Virus record (IMG/VR): IMGVR_UViG_3300010370_000196
Coordinates: 1-27,186 of that record
Origin: a virus
Length of the DNA stretch: 27,186 nucleotides
Direction: 5' to 3' (one strand)
Shown: positions 6,722 through 11,604 of the stretch, in pieces
Layout: each line of letters starts with the position of its first letter
Position numbering within the stretch: position 1 is the first letter of the stretch
Notes under the pieces: model-generated
What the model saw: only the letters and a program-made list of their open reading frames with translations
The model's database searches: none
Told to the model about the DNA's origin: nothing
Translations under genes and position numbers: made by a program

Positions 6722-7306
6722 TTATCTCCAGTCTGTGTGATCCCAGTTTCCTTTGCCGTGGTTGCAGTCGTGGCAGAGCACCTGCAGGTTGTTGATATCG
6801 AGAGCCAGGTTGGGAAACAGCTTTCTCGGTTTGATGTGGTCTACGTTCATCACTGCCCCGGTCTGGGGTGTTGCTCCGCAGCACATGCACTTGGGCCCGT
6901 ATTTTTTCAGGGCCTGCATCCGAACTTTGCGCCATTCATAAGTGTTCAGGAAATCGGTAGTTGTTACATCAACACCAGCCACACGCGTGGGCCTTTGTTT
7001 GTTCGGCTTCTGTGACTTAGGCCGGTAACCTGGAGAAAACTTTTTCTTTTTCTTCTTGGCCGGCGTAGCCTTGACGACCGGCTGTGGGTAGGCTTCGTAG
7101 TACTTAGAACACATGTAAGCGAAGTTAGATCTTACCCAGCGCTCAGGATCAACATCCATGGGGCAAGGCATGCCTTCTATCTCCAAAGCTAGACAAGCCT
7201 GCTCGATCTCGCTTAGACCAAGCCTTTCTACCTCACTAACCCGAGAACTAACAAACCAAGGCAAAGCACTGCCCTTAACCCGTTTATTCTCAGTCTTATC
7301 TGACAT
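6722..7306 (-). CDS. HNH endonuclease
   Basis: The 194-aa protein ends in a canonical HNH domain: a CMCCG zinc knuckle, then NVDHIKPRKLFP with the catalytic His, then NNLQVLCHDCNHGKGN. Before it lies a lysine-rich linker with six consecutive lysines that should bind DNA nonspecifically or act as a flexible hinge. The N-terminal 90 residues are helical and unrecognised (SRVSEVERLGLSEIEQACLALE). The start at 7306 has AAGGGG upstream. It could be a free-standing homing-type nuclease or a phage DNA-processing nuclease. No intron or intein is visible next to it. Confidence 0.85.
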   Translation of the reverse strand: MSDKTENKRVKGSALPWFVSSRVSEVERLGLSEIEQACLALEIEGMPCPMDVDPERWVRSNFAYMCSKYYEAYPQPVVKATPAKKKKKKFSPGYRPKSQKPNKQRPTRVAGVDVTTTDFLNTYEWRKVRMQALKKYGPKCMCCGATPQTGAVMNVDHIKPRKLFPNLALDINNLQVLCHDCNHGKGNWDHTDWR

Positions 7307-7770
7307 GCCTGCCCCTTGGTTATCGCCCCGAGTGAGGGCCTGAGCTGCTTGGACACAACCCACCCCTAGCCCACTGGACGCGGGGTTGGCTGAAGATCAA
7401 AAGTCTGGGATCGCCCGTCGGTCGTTCCGTCGCCCTTTTGGTTGCGCTTACCTCTCAATGTTCCGGCGCAACTGGTCAGACATTTAGGCCCATTGTGAGA
7501 CCCCTCCTTAGCGCACTGACCGAGCTTGACCTGGATGCTGTCGTTACCCCGGATTACCCCAATCTCTCGACCTGGATCCGTTCTGGCGTTTTCATCAACA
7601 TCCAGCGCTATCTCCACCCGCGCTTGCCACGGCGGTAGTTCTTATGGCTCTCGCGCTGAACAAGAACGTTCGTGTCACCAAAAGGATCAGCGCAAAGCCG
7701 GTGCCAAAAGCAAAAACCCCGCAAATCACTCTGGTGGTCTTGGCTCTTGGCGGAGCAGCAGCAAGGCGAT
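7307..7770. other. 464-base stretch without a confident gene
   Basis: No frame here is convincing on either strand. On the minus strand, 7595-7792 (GTG start, 65 aa, one hydrophobic helix around VICGVFAFGTGFALILLV) is followed, with a 17-base overlap, by 7366-7611 (GTG start, 81 aa, Gly/Asn/Asp/Arg-rich); together they could be a small membrane protein and partner. On the plus strand, 7644-7820 (58 aa) is also hydrophobic in part, as complementary reading of the same DNA would give. Seven-base inverted arms at 7441-7447 and 7466-7472 (GTTGCGC and GCGCAAC) and six-base arms at 7474-7479 and 7516-7521 suggest RNA structure. The stretch may be the leader of the HNH gene. Confidence 0.4.
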
Positions 7771-7845
7771 TGATCCGAGGCCAAAGCCTCACCTGCTACC
7801 TGACAAGACCACCACAGTAATCTGCGGGGTTCTAACCTCGGATCA
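7771..7845 (-). ncRNA. Third long-stem RNA-like element, tRNA-sized
   Basis: The arms TGATCCGAGG (7771-7780) and CCTCGGATCA (7836-7845) are perfectly complementary over 10 bases. The pairing continues outward, past one bulged base, as GGCGA with TCGCC. Read on the minus strand, GGTTAG follows the left stem and GTGAGG lies 8 bases before the right stem, as in the two elements at 7907 and 8001. An internal hairpin CCGCAG-ATTA-CTGTGG can also form. A competing hairpin (GAGGC, loop CAAA, GCCTC) would disrupt the long stem, so two states are possible. Membership in the same family as the other two is tentative. Confidence 0.4.
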
Positions 7846-7888
7846 TCGCCGGTTGCCACACCGACAAGCGAAATGTACCACGGTTTTT

Positions 7889-7906
7889 AAAACCCTGCAA
7901 CAGGGT
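7889..7906 (-). terminator. Intrinsic terminator, leftward
   Basis: On the minus strand the hairpin ACCCTG-TTG-CAGGGT is followed directly by TTTT and then AAAAA. The 6-bp stem is short but GC-rich. It lies immediately downstream (leftward) of the two cloverleaf-like elements and would define their common 3' end. The neighbouring GGTTTTTAAAACC palindrome (7882-7894) partly overlaps it. Confidence 0.5.
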
Positions 7907-7991
7907 GCCTGGGCTGCTCACATAAAGCAGTGGCGGTTTGAACAACACTTTTGAAAAGTATTCCCCGGCGCTAACCCGGTTCAGCCCAGGC
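7907..7991 (-). ncRNA. tRNA-like cloverleaf element A (85 nt)
   Basis: The ends GCCTGGGCTG (7907-7916) and CAGCCCAGGC (7982-7991) are perfectly complementary. Inside lie an arm CCGG-CGCTAAC-CCGG (7965-7979, 7-base loop), a hairpin ACTTT-TGA-AAAGT (7947-7959) and a conserved block GCTCACATAAAGCAGTG (7916-7932) that can form a short arm. Element B (8001-8076) keeps the 17-base block, GTTTGAA and a 13-base loop/stem block at matching places, while its closing stem is entirely different in sequence but still pairs. Such covariation indicates a structured RNA. No canonical T-loop or clear anticodon arm is visible, so it is not a standard tRNA. The minus strand is preferred from the flanking gene direction and the downstream terminator. 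Confidence 0.6.
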
Positions 7992-8000
7992 AAAAAAGAT

Positions 8001-8076
8001 ATCCAAGCGGCTCACATAAAGCAGTGTGACTGTTTGAATTCAGAGCAACGGCGCTAACCCGTTGGACCGCCTGGAT
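8001..8076 (-). ncRNA. tRNA-like cloverleaf element B (76 nt)
   Basis: The ends ATCCAAGCGG (8001-8010) and CCGCCTGGAT (8067-8076) pair with one mismatch. The internal arm AACGG-CGCTAAC-CCGTT (8047-8063) is a perfect 5-bp stem with the same 7-base loop as element A but with changed, compensated stem bases. A second arm TCACA-TAAAGCAG-TGTGA (8012-8029) is perfect, and a weak CTG/CAG middle arm surrounds GTTTGAATT. The element is 9 bases shorter than A, all from the middle/variable part, which mimics the length difference between short- and long-variable-arm tRNAs. On the minus strand it is followed by ATC and TTTTTT. It begins just downstream of the gene at 8086-8292. Confidence 0.6.
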
Positions 8077-8085
8077 CTAAAAATT

Positions 8086-8292
8086 CTATCGCTCGTCCAG
8101 CCATGCATCCAACTGCTCGTGCGCCCAAGTCCTTACGGCATCAGAGGGAATATCCCCCTCGAGCAACATCTCGAAGCGATTCAGGCAGCTCGTCACCTTG
8201 GCCGTCCCGATATCCGCCGGCCATGGCTCGACGTCCTGGGTCCAATTGACCTGCAAGAATGGGTACTTGCTAAACAGTATTCCTGTGAGCAT
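8086..8292 (-). CDS. 68-aa phage protein, function unknown
   Basis: The product starts MLTGILFSKYPFLQVNWTQDVEPW and ends in an amphipathic acidic helix (SDAVRTWAHEQLDAWLDER). CTGGAG lies about 10 bases before the ATG at 8292, within the end of the upstream gene (23-base overlap). The mix of a beta-like front and a helical tail is ordinary for small phage proteins. It is the last gene before the RNA-like elements and may share their transcript. Confidence 0.7.
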   Translation of the reverse strand: MLTGILFSKYPFLQVNWTQDVEPWPADIGTAKVTSCLNRFEMLLEGDIPSDAVRTWAHEQLDAWLDER

Positions 8293-8470
8293 TGACTCTC
8301 TCCAGTTCTTTCTCAGCCATATCCCTGATAGACACCGAGATGATGCGACACTGGGTCGCCGCCTCGAGAGCCTGTTCTAGGGCTGTGTCGTAGTCACGTC
8401 TGAGCATGGCGCGGTGTAGCTCGTCAAGAGCCCGCTCGGCCAGCATGGTTGGGTATGCGTAATCAATCAT
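8270..8470 (-). CDS. 66-aa helical phage protein, start next to a terminator
   Basis: The product is almost entirely helical (AERALDELHRAMLRRDYDTALEQALEAATQCRI and onward) and resembles small proteins of the LxxLHxALLxRDYDTA type seen in many phages; no function is known. The ATG at 8470 directly follows the T-run of a strong leftward terminator, so no ribosome-binding site can be seen. Either the start is used from read-through mRNA, or translation begins at an internal codon such as the ATG at 8443 (MLAERALDEL), or a transcript starts here and the message is nearly leaderless. The longer reading to 8539 is only a translation of the terminator stem. Confidence 0.65.
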   Translation of the reverse strand: MIDYAYPTMLAERALDELHRAMLRRDYDTALEQALEAATQCRIISVSIRDMAEKELERVNAHRNTV

Positions 8471-8498
8471 AAAAAAGACCCCGGCACCAGACCGGGGT
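8471..8498 (-). terminator. Strong intrinsic terminator, leftward
   Basis: On the minus strand ACCCCGG, a 7-base loop and CCGGGGT form a perfect 7-bp stem (8478-8498), followed by TCTTTTTT. It lies 19 bases after the stop of the 30-aa mini-gene and would end the transcript of the resolvase and mini-gene. The T-run touches the start codon of the next gene, which is unusual. Confidence 0.85.
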
Positions 8499-8516
8499 AA
8501 AGCAACTGCGCCTTTA

Positions 8517-8609
8517 CTATACCGGAGCATCTTCTGCATCGGAAGGATAAATGGGCCCCTTGGGTTCTTTGTAAGGGGGTAAAGGAAAAGGTGGGAAAGG
8601 CCAGGTCAT
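8517..8609 (-). CDS. 30-aa proline-rich mini-protein
   Basis: A short frame encodes 30 residues beginning MTWPFPPFPLPPY and ending SDAEDAPV. Nine of the thirty residues are proline and the second half is acidic. The ATG at 8609 is preceded by a near-perfect GGAGGA at about a 4-base spacing, one of the strongest ribosome-binding sites in the window. The gene is followed within 20 bases by a strong terminator, and a palindrome lies just upstream. The combination of strong start, dedicated terminator and possible operator argues that it is expressed. A proline-rich peptide could bind SH3-like or other host proteins, but that is speculation. Confidence 0.6.
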   Translation of the reverse strand: MTWPFPPFPLPPYKEPKGPIYPSDAEDAPV

Positions 8610-8621
8610 ATCTCCTCCAGG

Positions 8622-8635
8622 TGTAACAAGTTACA
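8622..8635. promoter_or_regulatory. Palindrome TGTAACAAGTTACA (copy 2)
   Basis: This is the reverse complement of the site at 3680-3693, matching over all 14 bases. It lies between the resolvase stop and the ribosome-binding site of the 30-aa gene; a further half-site GTAAC follows at 8640-8644. Its intergenic position is what an operator controlling the mini-gene would have, but no promoter boxes of good quality overlap it. Confidence 0.45.
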
Positions 8636-8644
8636 AAACGTAAC

Positions 8645-9136
8645 TTAAGTATTAACTTTTCCATACAGGGCTAGCAACGCAGCCTCTGCACGGCCGTCAT
8701 CTTTCACGCGCTTAAACACACGAGCATCCTCAGGCCATATCTCCATGGCCATAAGACGGCTGGATTCCTTGCTAGAACCAAGTTTGAGCGCTTTTTTCCA
8801 CACGGCTGGTGCCACGGTATGGGTAGGGATGCAAAGCCCCGCCATAACGCCTCTAACGAGCCCGTATGCCTCGCCAAAGGCAAAGCACGAGCTGACTCCC
8901 TGGCCGGGTCTGGCACCAACCTTCTCGACCCAAGCGCAACATTGGTCCCCGAACAGATTACTCTGCATTTCTGACAGGATCTTCTGAATCTTTTCAGCGT
9001 TGATCCGCTTCTTGTTTGTCTTGCCGATCTTCACCAGGTCAAACGGCATGTCGTGTACAGCGACAAGTACCCCGTCTTCATTGATGACAGCCAGCGCGCC
9101 AAGAGCTCCCGGGTCAACACCTAAAAAATATTTCAT
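8645..9136 (-). CDS. RuvC-like Holliday junction resolvase
   Basis: The 163-aa protein has the RNase H-fold nuclease pattern of RuvC. The first strand is MKYFLGVDPGALGALAV with D8, the second acidic residue is in CAWVEKVGARPGQG (E71), and the C-terminal helix KDDGRAEAALLALYG supplies D146/D147 and E151. Phage RuvC homologues resolve branched replication and recombination intermediates before packaging. The start at 9136 was chosen because the VDPG strand must lie near the N-terminus and the upstream in-frame residues look non-coding. It is transcribed divergently from the operon at 9204. It complements the ERF recombinase and exonuclease of that operon. Confidence 0.88.
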   Translation of the reverse strand: MKYFLGVDPGALGALAVINEDGVLVAVHDMPFDLVKIGKTNKKRINAEKIQKILSEMQSNLFGDQCCAWVEKVGARPGQGVSSCFAFGEAYGLVRGVMAGLCIPTHTVAPAVWKKALKLGSSKESSRLMAMEIWPEDARVFKRVKDDGRAEAALLALYGKVNT

Positions 9137-9143
9137 AAAGTTC

Positions 9144-9173
9144 TTGCAACACATGAATTGTTGTGGGTACAAT
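9144..9173 (+). promoter_or_regulatory. Rightward promoter for the 9204-15417 operon
   Basis: TTGCAA (9144-9149), an 18-base spacer and TACAAT (9168-9173, five of six consensus bases) lie in the 67-base divergent gap before the first rightward gene. The predicted start of transcription is about 25 bases before the ATG at 9204, which has GGAG at a good distance. No other good promoter is seen before 15417. Confidence 0.55.
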
Positions 9174-9203
9174 GTGTCACAGATTTTAGTTGACGGAGAA
9201 AAA

Positions 9204-9488
9204 ATGTCAAGCACGCAGTATGAACAAAGAAGGGTTCCTCACTTTGACGAGTGGTGGGAGTCTGATGAGAACGATCTCCTGGGCCTTGTTGATATTGACG
9301 TGGCCAAAGAGATCTGGGTGGCAGCTTATCTTGCCGGCATGAAGGCTGAGCGAGAGGAATGCGCGAAGTTGTGTGAGTCTCTTCCAATTGAATGGGAAGA
9401 CCAGCCCAACATAGCACAGGCCGAATTGGCGACCATGATGGACTGCGCTTTAGCCATTCGAGAAAGGGAAAAGAATGAATCGAGATGA
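9204..9488 (+). CDS. 94-aa phage protein with EREECAKLCE motif
   Basis: GGAG six bases before the ATG at 9204 sets the start (MSSTQYEQRRVPHFDEWW). The C-terminal half contains AYLAGMKAEREECAKLCESL, a helix with a Cys-x3-Cys spacing that recurs in many small phage proteins and again in the next gene (AAEREACAKVCD). The N-terminal VPHFDEWWESD is also a recurring phage segment. The role is unknown; the paired cysteines might bind a metal on dimerisation, which is speculation. It is the first gene of the rightward operon. Confidence 0.75.
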   Translation: MSSTQYEQRRVPHFDEWWESDENDLLGLVDIDVAKEIWVAAYLAGMKAEREECAKLCESLPIEWEDQPNIAQAELATMMDCALAIREREKNESR

Positions 9489-9729
9489 CATCATCCGCAT
9501 GGCAGATGAGGCTGGTATTACGCCGTGGGAAAGACTCGAATACATTGGCGGCAAAAGATTTTCATCAACAGATGAGGGGCTTGACGGCGATCTTACTTGC
9601 CTAATCCAGTTCGCCAACCTTGTCGCCGCAGCAGAGCGTGAGGCGTGTGCGAAGGTGTGCGATGCGGCAGACAAATCAACGCATTCGGCAGACCTTGCCG
9701 ATTCCATCAGAGCAAGGGGACAAGCATGA
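9475..9729 (+). CDS. 84-aa phage protein with EREACAKVCD motif
   Basis: It overlaps the previous gene by 14 bases and begins MNRDDIIRMADEAGI, a start typical of small proteins in Burkholderiales-type phages. It ends with the helix AAEREACAKVCDAADK and the tail SIRARGQA. The tail codons double as the ribosome-binding site (AAGGGGACAAGC) of the following gene, whose ATG overlaps this stop as ATGA. A decayed copy of the same tail appears at 11058-11102, on the far side of the DpdA/YhhQ pair. The protein is not functionally assigned. Confidence 0.75.
   Translation: MNRDDIIRMADEAGITPWERLEYIGGKRFSSTDEGLDGDLTCLIQFANLVAAAEREACAKVCDAADKSTHSADLADSIRARGQA
9704..9729 (+). repeat. Direct repeat, left copy (partner 11071-11095)
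   Basis: CCATCAGAGCAAGGGGACAA followed by GCATGA matches CCATTCGAGCAAGGGGCAAG followed by CATGA at 11071-11095, with two substitutions and one single-base gap. Both copies encode an IRARG tail and supply the Shine-Dalgarno plus ATG of a downstream gene. The repeat brackets the DpdA-like and YhhQ-like genes. Confidence 0.6.
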
Positions 9730-9857
9730 GCATAGAAGCAATGAAACAGGCGCTGGCCTTTGTTGAACAAAACACCTACGGAGGTGATGACGTAACAACT
9801 CTTATGAACTCCCTACGCCAAGCAAGTGAAAGACTGCAAATAAGGAGCCATGAATGA
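9726..9857 (+). CDS. 43-aa phage protein with EAMKQAL N-terminus
   Basis: The start codon overlaps the preceding TGA (ATGA) with AAGGGG upstream. The product, MSIEAMKQALAFVEQNTYGG and 23 more residues, carries the same N-terminal helix as the leftward protein at 5525-5878 (IEVMKQALEALE), so the two genes are shuffled relatives of one module. It ends SHE, and its last codon overlaps the start of the DpdA-like gene at 9854. Function is unknown. Confidence 0.7.
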   Translation: MSIEAMKQALAFVEQNTYGGDDVTTLMNSLRQASERLQIRSHE

Positions 9858-10591
9858 TTCACTATCACGGACTCCCAATAACCCCGGCAACCTCGGCGCA
9901 CAAAGCAATTGATGCTGGTCACGCATTTGTTTCATTTGCACATTCTGATCAACTGATGATTGCCATTGAGGTTTGCCAATCCTTTGCTTTGGATAATGGA
10001 GCATTCTCAGCCTGGAAAAGTGGCAAGCCAGTTGAAGATTGGACAGAGTTTTACGATTGGGCGCTAAACATTAAAAAAATTCCGTCCTGTGATTTTGCTG
10101 TGATTCCAGACGTTATTGATGGCACAGAGGCTGACAATGATGCCTTGCTAAAAGACTGTCCATTTCCGACATGGTTTGGCGCTCCGGTTTGGCATTTGCA
10201 TGAAAGCATAGAAAGACTGGAACAATTGGCGAACACCTACGTTCGGGTTTGCATAGGCAGTTCTGGCGACTATTCACAGGTCGGCACAGCAAATTGGTGG
10301 TCTAGGATGGGTCAGGCTATGAGGGTAATTTGTGACGACATGGGTCGTCCAGTCTGCAAGCTACATGGACTTAGGATGTTAGATCCTACGGTGTTCTCAA
10401 AGTTCCCATTTGCGTCAGCCGACAGCACAAATATCGGTAGAAATATCGGTATTGACGCACATTGGAGGGTTGGGAACTATCTGCCTCCGACCAAAGAAAT
10501 GCGTGCTCAAGTCATGCGCTCAAGGATCGAGGCTCATAACGCCCCAGCAGTTTGGGGATTCCACATGGTTGAACAGGAGACATTGCTGTGA
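9854..10591 (+). CDS. dpdA: DpdA-like transglycosylase (TGT superfamily), putative
   Basis: The 245-aa protein looks like a compact TIM barrel with conserved loops at strand ends: FALDNGAFSAW (44-54), CDFAVIPDVIDGT (79-91), APVWHLHES, VCIGSSGDY (132-140), LHGLRML (170-176) and ASADSTNIGRN (187-197). I recognise this as the phage DpdA-type branch of tRNA-guanine transglycosylases. In that branch the enzyme exchanges guanine in DNA for a 7-deazaguanine such as preQ0 and so protects DNA from restriction. The CxCxxC zinc site of classical TGT is absent, as far as I can see. D47, D85 and D190 are candidate catalytic residues. The next gene, coupled by GTGA, is a probable preQ0 transporter, which strongly supports the assignment. 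Base composition is more AT-rich than the surroundings. Confidence 0.65.
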   Translation: MIHYHGLPITPATSAHKAIDAGHAFVSFAHSDQLMIAIEVCQSFALDNGAFSAWKSGKPVEDWTEFYDWALNIKKIPSCDFAVIPDVIDGTEADNDALLKDCPFPTWFGAPVWHLHESIERLEQLANTYVRVCIGSSGDYSQVGTANWWSRMGQAMRVICDDMGRPVCKLHGLRMLDPTVFSKFPFASADSTNIGRNIGIDAHWRVGNYLPPTKEMRAQVMRSRIEAHNAPAVWGFHMVEQETLL

Positions 10592-11061
10592 TTTATCTTT
10601 ACATTGGCGCTTTGGTTGCCGCTAATCTTTTGGTTTCATTTATTGGGCCTTGGTTTAGCGTTGTTAATTCGTTTTTCCTAATCGGATTGGATTTGACGCT
10701 AAGAGACAAGTTACATGACAAATGGGATGGTGATCCGCGCAAGATAGGTTCTTTGATCGTGATTGCAGGTGTGATCAGTTATTTGCTCAACCCGGCATCT
10801 GGTCAGATTGCAATTGCCAGCGTGGTTGCGTTTTGCTTGTCTATGGCTGTGGACTCTTTTGTTTACCAGAAACTTGCCAATAAGCCTTGGGAGACTCGGA
10901 CAACTGGATCAAATGTGGCAGGTGCTGCTGTGGATTCTGTGGCCTTCCCCACGATTGCGTTTGGTGGCCTGATGCCTGAAATTGTTGCTATGCAATTTGT
11001 TGCCAAAGTCATGGGTGGTTTTTTATGGACTAAGCTGATCAAAAGAGGAGCCGCAGTATGA
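10588..11061 (+). CDS. yhhQ: YhhQ/VUT-family preQ0-type precursor transporter
   Basis: The 157-aa protein has five or six hydrophobic helices (about 3-20, 24-36, 53-68, 73-90, 113-128 and 131-147). It carries the VUT/YhhQ-type conserved residues: RDKLHDKW after helix 2 (R39, D40), TGSNVAGAAVDS (107-117) and PTIAFGG. YhhQ imports queuosine precursors (preQ0/preQ1) across the inner membrane. Phage versions are shorter than the about 220-aa bacterial protein and occur beside dpdA. The GTG start at 10588 overlaps the DpdA stop (GTGA), so the two are translated together. The likely role is to feed host-environment preQ0 to DpdA when no biosynthesis genes (folE, queD, queE, queC) are carried; none is seen in the window. 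The first 150 bases are about 35-40% GC. Confidence 0.85.
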   Translation: MIYLYIGALVAANLLVSFIGPWFSVVNSFFLIGLDLTLRDKLHDKWDGDPRKIGSLIVIAGVISYLLNPASGQIAIASVVAFCLSMAVDSFVYQKLANKPWETRTTGSNVAGAAVDSVAFPTIAFGGLMPEIVAMQFVAKVMGGFLWTKLIKRGAAV

Positions 11062-11102
11062 CCGCCGAAGCCATTCGAGCAAGGGGCAAGCATGAAGCGT
11101 GA
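11058..11102 (+). pseudogene. 14-codon remnant of an IRARG-tail gene
   Basis: The frame begins at an ATG overlapping the YhhQ stop (GTATGA) and encodes MTAEAIRARGKHEA. AEAIRARG matches the last residues of the gene at 9475-9729 (ADSIRARGQA) and of many phage proteins ending in this tail. One base is missing compared with the left copy (GGGGCAA against GGGGACAA), so the frame runs past the old stop into the next gene. It may still be translated as a leader that couples YhhQ to the methyltransferase, whose ribosome-binding site lies inside it. Confidence 0.55.
11071..11095 (+). repeat. Direct repeat, right copy (partner 9704-9729)
   Basis: This copy lies in the remnant frame and contains the AAGGGGC ribosome-binding site and ATG of the methyltransferase gene. 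The two copies are about 1.37 kb apart and enclose the 43-aa gene and the DpdA/YhhQ pair. Confidence 0.6.
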
Positions 11103-11604
11103 ATTACTGATCGGCTGCGGGTCTGAGAGGACTAAGCGCCTGACCTGCGATGGGTCTAAGGAATGGTCTAACCTGACCACGCTGGACTACAACCCAGATC
11201 ACAAGCCTGACGTTGTGTGGGATCTGATGCAAGACTCTCTCCCATTCGAAGACAACTCCTTCGATGAGATCCATGCATACGAGGTGCTCGAGCACACGGG
11301 TAGCCAGGGTGACTACAAGTTTTTCTTCCGTCAGTTCTCTGACTTCTGGCGCGTGCTCAAACCCAATGGACACCTGCTGGCTACATGCCCGAGCAAGAAC
11401 TCTATCTGGGCCCTGGGTGACCCGAGCCACACACGCATCTTGGTGAAAGAGAACCTGGTGTTCCTGAGCCAGCAAGCCTATGCAGATCAGGTGGGCAAGA
11501 CTTCCATGTCTGACTTCCGCAATATCTACAAGGCTAACTTTGAGCCGTCCTTCGTTAATGAAGGCCCGGAGACATTTATGTTTGTACTGAGGGCAATCAA
11601 ATGA
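11092..11604 (+). CDS. SAM-dependent methyltransferase (class I)
   Basis: The 170-aa product starts with a glycine motif I (ELLIGCGSERTK). Later come DYNPDHKPDVVWDL (an acidic residue binding the SAM ribose) and the long conserved block LPFEDNSFDEIHAYEVLEHTG, as in Methyltransf_11-type enzymes of phages. There is no NPPY/DPPY or PC motif, so it is not a classic DNA adenine or cytosine methylase; the substrate may be a small molecule, a sugar or a modified base. Its place directly after the 7-deazaguanine pair makes action on the modified base conceivable, but orthologues also occur without that pair as far as I know. AAGGGGC lies before the ATG at 11092. The stop overlaps the next ATG (ATGA). 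Confidence 0.82.
   Translation: MKRELLIGCGSERTKRLTCDGSKEWSNLTTLDYNPDHKPDVVWDLMQDSLPFEDNSFDEIHAYEVLEHTGSQGDYKFFFRQFSDFWRVLKPNGHLLATCPSKNSIWALGDPSHTRILVKENLVFLSQQAYADQVGKTSMSDFRNIYKANFEPSFVNEGPETFMFVLRAIK

Noticed and set aside
7036-7062. Programmed frameshift at the lysine-coding A-rich run in the HNH gene
   Set aside because: The run could slip, but the zero frame continues directly into an intact HNH domain and the other frames close soon after.
7531-7605. A fourth tRNA-sized unit closed by CTGGATG and CATCCAG
   Set aside because: The 7-base arms are within chance expectation, and the interior shares no block with the other elements.
7526-7954. 142-codon plus-strand frame
   Set aside because: It runs through the structured elements and a terminator hairpin, is Ser/Arg/His-rich with no motif, and has no ribosome-binding site.
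7907-8076. Canonical tRNA genes
   Set aside because: The lengths and closing stems fit, but neither strand shows a TTCRA T-loop between paired 5-bp stems with a proper anticodon arm and D arm, so they are reported only as tRNA-like.
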